This document shows, piece after piece, positions 21,615 through 32,243 of a stretch of DNA of 64,000 nt. The notes beneath the pieces are model-generated. The model searched no databases. It was not told the origin of the DNA and was given only the letters and a program-made list of their open reading frames with translations. The position numbers and the translations under genes were made by a program. This stretch comes from Brienomyrus brachyistius (taxonomy: Eukaryota; Chordata; Actinopteri; Osteoglossiformes; Mormyridae), in contig NC_064554.1 of NCBI RefSeq assembly GCF_023856365.1, positions 434,001-498,000 on the forward strand, read 5' to 3'. Numbering within the stretch: position 1 is the first letter of the stretch; each line of letters starts with the position of its first letter.

Positions 21615-24076
21615 ACAAAATTATACGGCGGTGCACACTACCATGCCGGGACAAGGTACATTGTCACCCGGACTTGGCTTCCTCCCTACAACTGTGAGCC
21701 ACTTCAATCCCTTCCTGTAAGTACAAATTTTCCTGGGTGATTATTATTTAGAACTAGTGTAAGAGTACTTCATGTAAAATATTGATCTCCATTTCAGAAT
21801 GATGCAGAGAGGAAGGACATTATTGTGTTGCCACTATGGACTCCTGGGCATTTTTAGCTTTGTGTATGTAGGAGCACATCAATACCATACAATACACTTA
21901 ACCGAATAAAAGCCCAAAAGGATGTTAGGATTTTAAGATTTTATTGTAATTGTGTCAGTTACATCTTGGTACAGCTTTAATTTACGCATTTTAAGCCATG
22001 GGCAACTACTGTGAATCATTGACTGACTGTTATTGCAATGGCATTGCTTAACACCTTGAGTAACTGTCTCTTAGGTGATGAAGCCAGGTATAAAAGAAAT
22101 GTTCTTTCTCGACTCATGATGTGCTGAGAAAAGGACATGATTTGGTGGCCACCAATATGTGTCACTCTTGAGGTCAATTTTCTGTTTATGTTAGTGTGCA
22201 GGAACCTGTTCAGTGTTCCAGGTTAAGTACATTTTAGATCACGTTCTGATCTATTTTGTGTTCAGCATGTCTTCAGTTTATTCAGTGAATTCACATGCTT
22301 ACTTGACAGACCTGTACTGTGGAGTACAGCCTTTTGATTAAAAGGTGATACATCAGATGTTAAATCAGATATTTAAATAATAGTATTAAAATACCTAGAA
22401 GATGAGTTCTGACAGTAGAATTGGTTTATCCGATATAGTTACCAAATTATGTCATTAAATTGTCGTTATAATTGGGCAGTGCAGTTCAGTCTGAATAAAT
22501 GTGTCAGCTAAATGCTGTAAATGTTAAAATATGATGAAACAGAAATTATAGAACTTCTGTAGAGGTTGATCAAGACTAAGCATATGAATGTACTTTCGGG
22601 TCAGTCCATGCCAAATCAACCAGGGGCTCCATGGGCATCATTCCTGATTTTGATGAAAACTTGGTATGTAAAATTTGATCCTTATAGAGAACACTGAAAA
22701 TTCCCCAAGTTTTATTGAAAAATTCTGATGCAGTCCAAAGTTATGGCCCTTTCAAATTTGGGTGCCACGCCCCTTTTTTGCACTCACGAATCACGCATGT
22801 AATTTGTAAGGGTTTTCAAGAGACAATATGTTCGCTTCTAAGCATGCTAGAGAGCTGAAAATTGCTCTCCTGGTACACTTTTCCCTGCTCTTTCAGAATC
22901 TGGCATTAAAATTAAGCTCACGGGAAGCACTTCAAAGCTATGGACTTGCAAAAATCAGTTTTTGGTTCACTTTGGACTGCATCTGAATTTTTCAATAAAA
23001 CTTGGGGAATTCTCAGTGTTCTCTATAAGGATCAAAATACCAAGTTTTCATCAAAATCAGGAATGATGCGCATGGAACTTTTATGGACATTGGTTGATTT
23101 GGCACGGACTGACCCTTTCACATTTTGCTAATTGTGTACAGGCTGTGTTTTTAAGCCTGTTTATAAAGAGCATGCTGCTGCAGCATTAACAGTTAACAGT
23201 TGTTAACAATTAATACTTTATTTGTACTAGCAGTAATTTCTGTATGTTATATCTTAAAATAACAGGAAGATTGCAGAGAATATCAGTCCAGGGGAGTGGT
23301 CTGACTTTGAGTGGCTTTGAGTTGGAGGTATGTGATCATGTGTGTGATTATATAGAGATTTTCTAATACAGGATATATATTGATGAAATGTGATTAAAGA
23401 GTGTTTTATCCCATTGTGATAATAAAGGGGTTTCCAAGCCAAGACTTTGAGGTTGACTGTGGCATCTACATGTTGATGGTAAGATTCGTCATTCAGATAT
23501 TTTTGGACTGTCAAGATGCTTTTGAGAATAAGTCATGAACATTGACATTTATTTTTTAATTGACAGTCTGCTTTATATGTGGTGCTGGATGCTCCCTTTT
23601 ATTACACCATAGTAAGTAGCTCTTTTTAGAGAGCAATAAAGTATGTGTGCAAAGAAGTCACTAAATGACACTAAATTGATTTTTAATAGTTAGACATGCC
23701 GAAATTGCGGAAATGGTGGTGCCTGCTGCTAATGGAAAACTTCGATCTCCGAAGGTCAGTGTGTGTGTGTATCTGTTAAGTTTGACTGAAAAATGAAATT
23801 AAAGACAGATTAATATCAGTATTTCTCCATTATAAGTTATGGGAAGGTATTTGCACACTGGACAAAGGAATCAGAGGCTGTGCTGAGAGGTGAACATGCA
23901 CCTGTATTCAGACTAAGAAAGCGCAAATCTGTGGAACTTAGCCTGGTCAGTGCACACTTTAAACCTTACTTTTAGCAGTAAATTGTTTTACTTCTGAAAA
24001 AGTGTTATAATAATGTTTCTTCCTATGCTTCTGACAGAAACCAGCAGAAGGGATGTGCTGGATGGAGACAACATAG
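21615..24076 (+). pseudogene. Ulp1/SENP-like cysteine protease exons, decayed
   Basis: Exons with GT/AG borders can be chained: 21615-21716, 21798-21863, then 23266-23327, 23428-23478, 23567-23611, 23690-23754, 23837-23945 and 24038-24076. The last six keep a continuous frame. They encode PSQDFEVDCGIYML, which carries the Ulp1 catalytic Cys and, six residues before it, the oxyanion Gln. DAPFYYT and LDMPKLRKWW follow, the C48-family block after the Cys. The second exon holds the His block IVLPLWTPGHF, but a TAG (21855-21857) follows it directly in frame and LC resumes after the stop. The Asp block between 21864 and 23265 was not found; a MITE sits there. Ulp1 enzymes remove SUMO-like modifiers. 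This copy is broken. An N-terminal exon near 21231-21316 is possible but its phase does not fit. Confidence 0.65.
22598..23115. mobile_element. 518-bp MITE with ~150-bp TIRs
   Basis: The element begins GGGTCAGTCCATGCCAAATC and ends with the inverted counterpart (GATTTGGCACGGACTGACCC). The inverted arms extend about 140-150 bp on each side with small indels. It is flanked by the 4-bp repeat TTTC (22594-22597 and 23116-23119). There is no coding capacity. It is inserted in an intron region of the protease-bearing transposon. Confidence 0.8.
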
Positions 24077-24316
24077 AATCCAAGGAGCCATTCCTCTTTG
24101 GTTTTCAGGTCCAAGAGGACATGGAATTATTTTTACAGGCCTGTGTTGACCAGCGGGGCCTTCGGATTAATGCTGTCTGTTATAAGAATGATTAAATTAC
24201 TGGCACATGAGTGTGTTGATTATTATTTTTTTATTTCATCCTGTTTGTTGTTGCCTTCTAAATAAATTTAACAGTTTATTAAATATAATTATTACATGTC
24301 GATCATCATTTATACA

Positions 24317-24319
<3 letters not shown>

Positions 24320-24382
<63 letters not shown>

Positions 24383-24383
24383 A

Positions 24384-24463
<80 letters not shown>
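24320..24463. repeat. (GT)n followed by (TA)n microsatellite
   Basis: A GT run of about 58 bp (24321-24378) is followed after a short gap by a TA run of about 77 bp (24387-24463). The TA part is a candidate for cruciform formation and length polymorphism. Confidence 0.95.
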
Positions 24464-24465
<2 letters not shown>

Positions 24466-24524
24466 TATATATATGTGTATGTTTATAACACTTAAGATAT
24501 CTTATGACTTTATATGTATATATA

Positions 24525-24840
24525 CGCCCGGCTCGTCCGATCCTCGTGTGTGCCACGCCCCCTGATTATGCTTCCCTGATCTTGCCCAGCTGTGTCCGAT
24601 TATATTCGCCCAGTCCTGTCTATTTCAGTCCATGTCTTGCCTTAGTTCATTGTCCGTCATTGATGTTACTGATGTTTGTTGATGTCAGTGCCTGCGTTTT
24701 GCCCCCTTTGGTCCTGCCCGTCAATAAATCCCTGTTTTTCCCCGTATTCCGCCTGCCTGCCTGCTTCCTGCCCACTCGCCTGCCCGTGCGATCACCCGCT
24801 TCACCTACGATCGCAACCACCGATCTTGACATACATATAC
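24525..24840 (+). repeat. LTR-like fragment inside the TIR transposon
   Basis: Starts near 'cgcccggctcgtccg' and ends 'gatcttgaca'. It shares 'tcctcgtgtgtgccacg' with the LTR at 18577, and its 3' half is an inverted match to 18031-18195. It contains AATAAA in 'gtcaataaatccc'. A clear target duplication is not visible. Confidence 0.5.
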
Positions 24841-24915
24841 ACATATATAAACTTTTCTATAATGAACAAAAACATGTGTTTATTCGCCAGAATTTTACAA
24901 CTGACGTTCTACTGT

Positions 24916-25069
24916 AACAGAGTGGAGATCGCGTGTTTCCTGTGGAGCTCCACTTTACGTCGTAAAGATTAGCCCCACTTTGCGTTATTAAAAATCACGT
25001 GTTTCCTGTGGAGCTGACATATTTCCTGTGGAGCTCCACTCTACAGTCGTCTGCAGCTGGACCCTTCTC
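24916..25069 (-). repeat. Right TIR of the protease-bearing transposon
   Basis: Reverse-complement partner of 20771-20922. It is followed immediately by the TSD copy GATGTTTT (25070-25077). Confidence 0.8.
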
Positions 25070-25077
25070 GATGTTTT

Positions 25078-25736
25078 AGGTCTTTTTCTCCATGCCATGG
25101 CCTTTGTGGTAGCCAGTATCGCCCAGGAACGGAGAGGGGTGCTCCTGAAGGACTGGTACGGTGTGAAGATCGTTGTAGTGTGTATATATTCAGACTTTCT
25201 CAAAGACTTTTGAAGGAATAGTTCATGGACAGTGTGTTTGAATAGAACAGGGTTTCGTGATGTGATTTGGGCCAGTGCAGTTAAATTCCTATAGTCTTGA
25301 AAATACTAGCTTCAATCTAGTTTTCTCAAAATTGTGTAATCCTAGTCTTGGAATGGTTTCATGAACCTAAATTTGTCTCTACCTGAGATGGGCTGGTGCA
25401 AAGATTTAAATCTGGGGAAGTGATGTGGTACATGTTCTTAAGTACTTGTTTGTAGAGTTGCAATTCCTTGTTCAACCATTCAGGTTCCTGTATTTTGTAA
25501 ATTCCTCGTGTTTTAACATGTTTTAATACACTTTCTTTCTAGATATATATTTTAAAATCTTGGTTGTTCATTTAAAAGGGAATGACAAAAAGAATATTGG
25601 TTTCAAATAGTATAATTTTTATATTCACGAATGAAACATCAGCATAAAGTATCCAAATCCATAGTTGGGAAGGCATTTATGAGATACACATGGATCAAGG
25701 AATTTACATTCTTGTATTTTCTTACATTTAATATAT
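25078..25736. other. No recognised gene
   Basis: About 660 bp of AT-rich DNA between the TIR transposon and the second L1. It may include the unrecognisable 5' part of the L1 ORF1. Confidence 0.4.
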
Positions 25737-26096
25737 TTGAAACGCAACAAACTGGAAGAACTGGAGGACACAGTAAAAACCATCAGCTTCCATCGAGTTC
25801 ACCACCTAGGAGTGAAGAGACCCGACGGACGCAGACCCAGACCAATAGTGGCTAAATTCGAGCACTTTAAACAAAAAGAACTGGTTAAAAGCCTCGGCCG
25901 GGAATTAAAAGGAACAAACTTTAGCATCAACGACCAGTTTCCCAAGGAGATCCTGGAAAGAAGGAAGATCCTGTTCCCTATAAGGAAAAAATTCATCGAC
26001 GGAGGCTCCCGTGCTGTCATCGCGGTCAACAAACTGTATGTCAGCGGACGGGTCTATTGCCACCGGACCCTGAGCCATACAGCATCTTACAAATAA
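25737..26096 (+). pseudogene. L1 ORF1 C-terminal domain
   Basis: About 119 codons match the conserved RNA-binding C-terminal part of L1 ORF1. Visible blocks are ISFHRVHHLGVKRPDGR, IVAKFEHFKQKELVKS, then GTNFSINDQFPKEILERRK and AVIAVNKLYVSGRVY. ORF1p coats LINE RNA. The coiled-coil N-terminus is absent. The last residues after about nt 26060 no longer match. RT sequence begins at once, which marks a deletion junction rather than the normal ORF1-ORF2 spacer. Confidence 0.8.
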
Positions 26097-28410
26097 TAAA
26101 GTCCCAGGTCCCGATGGTTTCCCAGCAGAATTCTACAAAGTATTTTGGCCAACGTTAGCACCCGTTTTTATCAGAATGGTTACTCAAATTCAGAATGATC
26201 ACTCGCTGTCTCCAAACATATACTATTAGCCTGCTTCTGAAACCTGGTAAAGACATAACGCTGACATCAAGCTACCGCCCAATCTTACTCATAGACGTAG
26301 ATCTTAAAATAATTTGCCAAAGTCCTTGCCAAAAGATTAGAGAAAGTTAGTCCATTTCTTATACATCCTGACCAAACAGGTTTTTATCAAGGGTAGACAC
26401 TCAGCCAATAATACACGTAGACTATTGAATGTTATAGACTACTGCTCCATTAACAAATTAGAAACCACGGTTATATCTCTAGATGCAGAGAAAGCATTTG
26501 ACAAAGTAAATTGGAAATTTCTATTTGCCGTTCTACATAAATTTGGATTTGGTTCAACCTTCATAAGCTGGATTAAAACACTATACAGCTCTCCAAATGA
26601 ACGTATTAGGACAAATGAACTATTTTCTCGAAGCCTCCACTCTCTCCCTCGCTTTTTGTTATCTTCATTCAGCCACTAGTAGCGGCGATTAGACAAAATT
26701 TACATATTAAAGGAATTCAAACAGAAAAAATAGACCATAAGATAAGCCTTTATGCAGATGACGTATTACTCTTTCTTAGGAACTCACCAGCCTCTCTTCT
26801 TAAGACAATATCACTTATAGATAAGTTCTCATTTATATCAGACTACTCCGTCAACTGGAGCAGACCAACAGTTCTGCCTTTGAATTGTAATTTCCAAAAC
26901 ACAACTGCTACTCCGTTGCAGTCAGGTAACCTCAGATACTTAGGCATACATTTTTCCACCAGGCTCTCAGACTTGGTACAGATGAATGACATTCCAGTAT
27001 TAAAAATGGTAGAAGATGATTTCATGCGATCCCCCCACAGTCCAAAAACATGCTGTGGCTAATTGGAGTCGCTTAATTGCCCATAGGTGTGCATGTGTGA
27101 ATGAATGGTGTGTGAGTGTGCCCTGCGATGGGCTGGCCCCCCATCCTGGGTTGTTCCCTGCCTCGTGCCCATTGCTTCCGGGATAGGCTCCGGACCCCCC
27201 GCGACCCAATAGGATAAGCGGTTTGGAAAATGGATGGATGGATGGATTTCATGCGATGGAAAACTCTACCTATATCACTTATGGGTATAATTGCCACCAT
27301 TAAAATGAAGATCCTGCCTAAAATCAATTACTTGTTCTCAATGATCCCTAATAAACCCTCTATTGCTTGGTTTATATCACTAGACTCAAGCATCTCATCA
27401 TTTTTATGGAAGAATAAACCATCGCAAATAAGATTAAAAACCTTACAAAAAGCTAAAGGTAATGGTGGTCTAGAACTACCAAATTTCTATCACTACATCT
27501 TAGCCAGCAGATTGCAGTATGTATCAAATTGGATTAAATCAAGCCCAGTAGACAGTCCATGGCTGGACTTAGAACAAGCAATCAGTGGAGAAGTAAAAAT
27601 CTCTGATCTACCCTTTATAAGTCCTAGCATGAAGCGTTATAACTGTTTTAAAAGCCTTAGTATTAAGACCTCATTGACAGCCTGGTGGGAATTTTTAAAA
27701 ATAACCAGGTCTGCACTTAGCCCTGTAATCTAACACCCATTTGGAACAATCCAGATATTTGCCAAAAACAGAAAGCATTGCGTGATAAAGGGATTATAAA
27801 TCTATAAATAGATGACTCAATTTCCCTCCCAACCTCAAAATGGGGGCAAGATCTATCCATTGATCCCGAGCAAAACGTTTGGAATCAAATATGTTTAAAC
27901 CCTTTCAAAATGACTAAAAGTCCCAACTTGCAACTTGTACAATACAAAACTCCCATTGAATACACTACACAGGACAAAGGATGTTCCAAATAGGCCTTAA
28001 ACACTCAAACTTATGTACCCACTGCTCAGGTAACTTTGTGGAGAACTACAGTACATGCATGCAATATGGTCCTGCACACCGGTGCAGAAGTTCTGGCAGA
28101 GGATATGTGAAGATCTATCAGTATGGTTTAATTGTCATATCCCAATCTCACCCACACTGTATATTTTAGGAGATGCAAGTGAATTAGATATGAAAGAAAA
28201 TAAGGCACACATAATCCTTACTGCCTTAGGCATTGCAAAGAAAACTATCTTCATGAACAGGAAATCAAAAAATAATTTATGTATTACTCAGCATAGAAAT
28301 TTACTGTTAGACCACTTAAGTATGGAGAGAATATCTGCTCCCATCCAAAATAAACAATTATGTGAATTGGATTCTCTCTGGTCCACTCTGGCCAATTCCA
28401 TTATATGGGG
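26097..28410 (+). pseudogene. L1 ORF2 RT and tail, several frameshifts
   Basis: RT blocks occur in order but in changing frames: NNKVPGPDGFPAEFYK at 26091, VISLDAEKAFDKVNWKF (first catalytic Asp) near 26470, and ISLYADDVLLFL with YADD intact at 26751-26762. Next come LRYLGIHF near 26930 and, after the SINE, MKILPKINYLFSMIPN from 27305. The ORF2 tail, with a Cys-rich block near 28015-28090, ends around 28410. Stops lie at 26225, 26680 and 27731, among other places. The motif order and the intact YADD suggest moderate age. The protein cannot be made. Confidence 0.85.
27031..27244 (+). mobile_element. SINE tail copy with 13-bp TSD
   Basis: A 5'-truncated copy that starts 'ccccccacagtcc' and ends in (GGAT)n. 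It is flanked by the perfect 13-bp duplication 'gatttcatgcgat' (27018-27030 and 27245-27257). It interrupts the L1 ORF2 and is therefore younger than that L1. Confidence 0.92.
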
Positions 28411-30421
28411 GGGGTGGTCGGCTGTGGTCTCGTCTCCTCGGGCGGGGTTGGGCCCTCGAGCTATGGGCGTCTAGTGGCTTCTTGGGATGGCTGCCGTTTT
28501 ATGATGTCTGGGTGTTTGCCCTGGCTGGGGGTGGTGGGGGGGAGCTTGGGCGGGTGCTAACTGGTGGTCATGGGGCGTGGGGTCTGGAGTGCTGGTGGTG
28601 GCAGGGGCTGGCCCTGGGAGGGGCGGTTGACCTCTTTGGTGCAGGCCTCGGTACGGGGTCCGAGGCTGTGGCGCCCGGGGCCTGGCCATCTCTTCAGTGG
28701 GTGCCTCCCTGTGCCGGGGTGGCCTGTGCTTCCCCCGGGGTGCCGCCGAGGGTGGGGGAGGGGGGAGGGAGGTGGCCTTTGGTGCTGGCGGTGCCCTGGA
28801 GGCCCCGGGTCCGCTCCTTCCCGCTCGGCAGGGGGGGCTGGGGTGCCTACTAAGGCAGCTGGTTAGCTGGCTCTCTTTTTCCAGGGGGTGAATAATCTGC
28901 CCCCTGGCCTTATGAATCCTAGCCCCTCTCCCCCCTCATTCACAACATGCCACGCACACATGTAGGACCTCTGGGGGGGGGGGGGCGTATGCCGTGCATA
29001 CTACGGTGGGTAGGGCCATTTACGTGGCCTTACTCACTCTGTTGCGTGGCCTTCTGCCTCCCCCTGTTTTAATTGCACTTTAGTCATCACATACCACTAT
29101 ACACACGGGGCCTTGGGGGGCGGGGGCACTACTCAGAGGCTGGTGGTATCACTCGCCTCTGTGCTGCTGCCGCCCCCAAAATTTACTCACATCATATACA
29201 TTGAGGGTCTCGATGGGGAGGAGATGTGGAGGAGAGCTGTTCACAAGCAGCGCTCCTCAACGCTTCCCCCGTCAATTTTAAATTCATCTTAGTTTCTCAA
29301 CTGTCATACTCACCCCTACACTACATACAGTCTCATACATACAGTCTCATATATCACCACATGCCTCCAACACTCTACCTTTCACACAGGTGCCTGGGGG
29401 AGGAGAGTGGGAGGGTCTTCCTACTCCCCTGCTTCCTGCCAGGGGTGTGGGGGGGGCGCTATGTGAATGGGCCTATGTCTTTTTGTCTCTGTGTGTGGGT
29501 GTCTGTGTATGTTGTGGGGATGTGTGTATGGTGTATGTGCATGGCTGCGAGGTGTGTTTGTGGGGTGTCTGTGTGGATGGTGGGGGCCTGGGTCCGTGCT
29601 TGCTGCTCCGTCCTGGGTGCGGTTGGTCTCCTGGGCATGGTTGCTGGCCCCTTTCCTCTGGCTGGTGGCCCGGGGGGGGGCTCGGGCCTCTCCGGCGTGG
29701 GTGGGGCTCTCTACTGGGAGCTGGTCGGCCCCCGGCCGCCTGGGGTCCTAGGGGCCCTGGCCTTAGCTCATACGGGAGCGGCCGTGCCCTCGCATTTGGG
29801 AACCCACCTCTGGTTCTTTGGGGCTCATGCCCTTTTGGCTGCGGGGGCTGCGTCTGGGACCTCCCTTCTCCCCCGGCTGGAGTGGAGGCATGGCTGTTAT
29901 TGGGACGTGGGGCCGTGCTCTTTGGGAGCTGCGGACGTCCTGGTCCTCCCGGTCCTGTCTCCGCCGACCTCTGGCTCTTGTGGGGTGTGGTTGCGGCCTC
30001 CCACCCTTGCTATTTAGTCCATTTCATGTTGAAAACACACGCACACAACACACGCACACAACACAAGCACACAACACAAGCACACAACACACGCACACTA
30101 GCCTGCATCTCGCCTACACAATTGAGCACACATGCAGGTATACTTGTACGCATCCATCCAAGCACATTTTATATGCTTGTATAGTTGTGTTACTTTCTTC
30201 ACTCTTTAATTTTGTTTGTTCCTGAATTCATCCATTTCTGGATAATTTCACATTTCTGAATTTATCCACTCTTGACATGTTTCTCACTTACTCCTTTTTT
30301 CTGTTTCCTTCTTTTTTCCCTCCTAATATGTCCCTCCACTTCAGCCAGCTCACCCACTGCAAAATTTTGTATGTGTTAAAAATAAAATAAATAAATAAAA
30401 TCAAATAAAATAAAATAAAGA
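28411..30421 (+). other. G-rich L1 3' UTR
   Basis: The plus strand is strongly G-rich from 28400 to 29990, with many G runs (for example at 28975). It is followed by a CA-rich stretch (30040-30110) and an A-rich tail. Several long open frames here (28362, 29226, 29390) lack motifs and follow from the composition. G-rich 3' UTRs are known in L1 elements. Confidence 0.75.
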
Positions 30422-30572
30422 AATCGATTAACATGAGAAGTCTATACAGAGTTTATAGAGCCCCTCATGGTAAAGCAAACATGTTTGGCAGAGCAGTGCA
30501 TTCAGACCTCGATTCTGCTAAAGCTGCCGGACAGGACAAAGGGGAAAAAAAAGAAGAAGGTGGGGGTCAGTG

Positions 30573-30735
30573 CAGCAGTGGATAATTCAGGTCCAGAAAG
30601 TAAAAATCCAGACCAAGATTTAGTTTCAACCAACCAGCTGAGTACTCTGTGTCTGTGGCACTTTACACAACTAGTTGTTTGAAACAAAATCCAGGACTGG
30701 ATTTTTACTCTCTGGACCAAAACTATCCACTTCTG
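30573..30735. mobile_element. hAT-like MITE, copy 1 (163 bp)
   Basis: Starts CAGCAGTGGATA and ends TATCCACTTCTG. The two halves are largely inverted ('gtccagaaagtaaaaatcca' against 'ggatttttactctctggac'). The flanks GGTCAGTG (30565-30572) and GATCAGTG (30736-30743) match at 7 of 8 positions, as for a hAT 8-bp TSD. Same family and length as 34498-34660. Confidence 0.8.
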
Positions 30736-31167
30736 GATCAGTGTCATTCTTAAAGTCGTGTTTCAACTTCTGGCAAAGTTCTCCCAGGAGCCCATCTCTG
30801 TTGTATGTACAGTCGGCATGTAATTCATTCCTGCCCAGATCCCTGACAAACAGTTGGAGGCAGAATTACTTACTATCAGAGTATGTGAATTTATACACAC
30901 ACCAGCAGCTGTGACAGAATAAGATATTTCCTGTATACTGCTGCCACATAGTGGACACAAGGAAGACTGCAATCAATTCTAAAATCAGTCAGTCAACATG
31001 CTACCGCCACAGACTATTATCGGGAAGTGATAAAACTTCAGGGAACAATATGAATATAAAAATACACGTGTAGTGAATATATTGTGCAAAATGTATCTTC
31101 ATCTTAACTACGCTGAATGGTGGAGTGAGAGACAGTGAGAGCCTGTCCCAGAGTAAGTGATCCTCAC

Positions 31168-31207
31168 CTGGAGGCCCATCAGTGAAGAAGAGGATGAAGA
31201 GGAGCAT
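31168..31207 (-). other. Possible signal-peptide first exon
   Basis: A minus-strand ATG opens 13 codons, MLLFILFFTDGPP plus one base, followed by a GTGAGG splice donor. Hydrophobic 40-base leader exons with a phase-1 donor are typical of immunoglobulin-superfamily receptors. I found no V-type exon downstream (30760-31160), so this may be an orphan or a coincidence. Confidence 0.25.
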
Positions 31208-32229
31208 CAGAGGAGCCTTAAGTGTGTATCGCTGACCTCAGATCTGTGGAGACTGACACTCACTTCCTGACTCTCCATAACCTCACTGCCTCCCTTTTTC
31301 TGGGTTTTAAATGTTTAAAAATCATCCATCTATCTTTGATAAAAATAAACTGTTTGTGCACTGATACATTTTCTCTCTATTTCTTGTCTGTAATAAGGAA
31401 AACAGTTTGATGCTGCTTTTGTCCTGCTCTTACCAGGAATAAATATTTTGATTACATCTAGAATCTTATCATTTTAGAAACATGATTTCATAGCAAAATT
31501 ATTGATAGCTGGTCTTCACAGTGAATCATTCATGCTCAGAGTTTAAACTACAAACAAATTAATAAAATGAGTCTAGTTCTTTTCTAAACTGTTACTTCCT
31601 CATATTGCAAATGAGCAAAGAGCAGTGAAATCAGACTTATTCTGAACAGCAGAAATGTCGTCATACAGGATGTGAGTGTGAGACTCTGCAGAAACACTGT
31701 GTGCTACATACAGAGGGTCTGACCTCAGGCCTTTGTTTCAGTCTTTATTATGTTTTATACCGTTTTAAAATGTCACTGCAATGGGTCCTTTTAATATCTG
31801 TGGATCAGTACAAATCAAGAAGTCCATTACGAAGGTGTCTGTATGACAGGGGTGGGGGTGTCCTGGGGGGAGGGGGGCAAAGTCAGGTGATTCACTTCAT
31901 CTGGGTCTTATCAGCAGTCCTGTCAGGCTGAGTGCTGTTTGTCTTTCTCTCAGCACCACAATGGTGTTTCACACATAATGGGGTCCGTGGGCGTCCTCAG
32001 TCATATTCAGGCTTTCAAAGCTCATCAATCATAAAAAGTCACATGGATCTGACACTCTGACACTGTTATATTCATTTGTTTAAATAATGAATGAAAAATG
32101 AAAATACTATATATTACAGCTAGTTGGTGGATCCGTCTGCTCTTTATCTGCTCCTCACTGGCATACCTGGGTCTCTCTACAGTGCTTCCCTGAAGCATCA
32201 GAACCATTTATAAGGGAATCTATGTGTGG

Positions 32230-32243
32230 CTGCCCTCTAGTGG
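32230..32243 (-). promoter_or_regulatory. CTCF-core-like site
   Basis: The minus strand reads CCACTAGAGGGCAG, which fits the published CTCF core consensus CCASYAGRKGGCRS at all 14 positions. CTCF sites organise vertebrate Ig loci, but the sequence alone does not show occupancy, and the motif also occurs in repeats. Confidence 0.35.

Larger units (their letters stand above)
20771..25069 (+). mobile_element. 4.3-kb TIR transposon carrying a Ulp1-like protease gene
   Basis: Long imperfect terminal inverted repeats (20771-20922 and 24916-25069, about 90% identical) are flanked by an 8-bp direct repeat GATGTTTT (20763-20770 and 25070-25077). Inside lie the split exons of a Ulp1/SENP-like cysteine protease, a nested MITE, a (GT)n/(TA)n tract and an LTR-like fragment. 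I found no DDE transposase or other transposase frame. An 8-bp TSD, long TIRs and a Ulp1 domain would fit Zisupton/KDZ-type DNA transposons, but hAT elements also make 8-bp TSDs, so the superfamily is an inference. The copy looks non-autonomous now. Confidence 0.8.
25737..30421 (+). mobile_element. Second L1-type LINE, internally deleted
   Basis: The element reads ORF1 C-terminus, then directly the RT region of ORF2, then the ORF2 tail, a 2-kb G-rich 3' UTR and an (AAATA)n-type tail at 30380-30421. The 5' UTR, ORF1 N-terminus, endonuclease and early RT are missing. A SINE interrupts ORF2 at 27031-27244. Confidence 0.85.

Noticed and set aside
24102..24195. Open frame FQVQEDMELFLQACVDQRG after the protease exons
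   Set aside because: It is not in phase with the exon chain, which stops at 24074-24076. It could be exon sequence from before a frameshift, but I cannot show that.
28362..30225. Several overlapping Gly/Trp/Leu-rich open frames
   Set aside because: They lie in the G-rich 3' UTR of the L1 element. The lack of stops follows from the composition and no protein motif is present.
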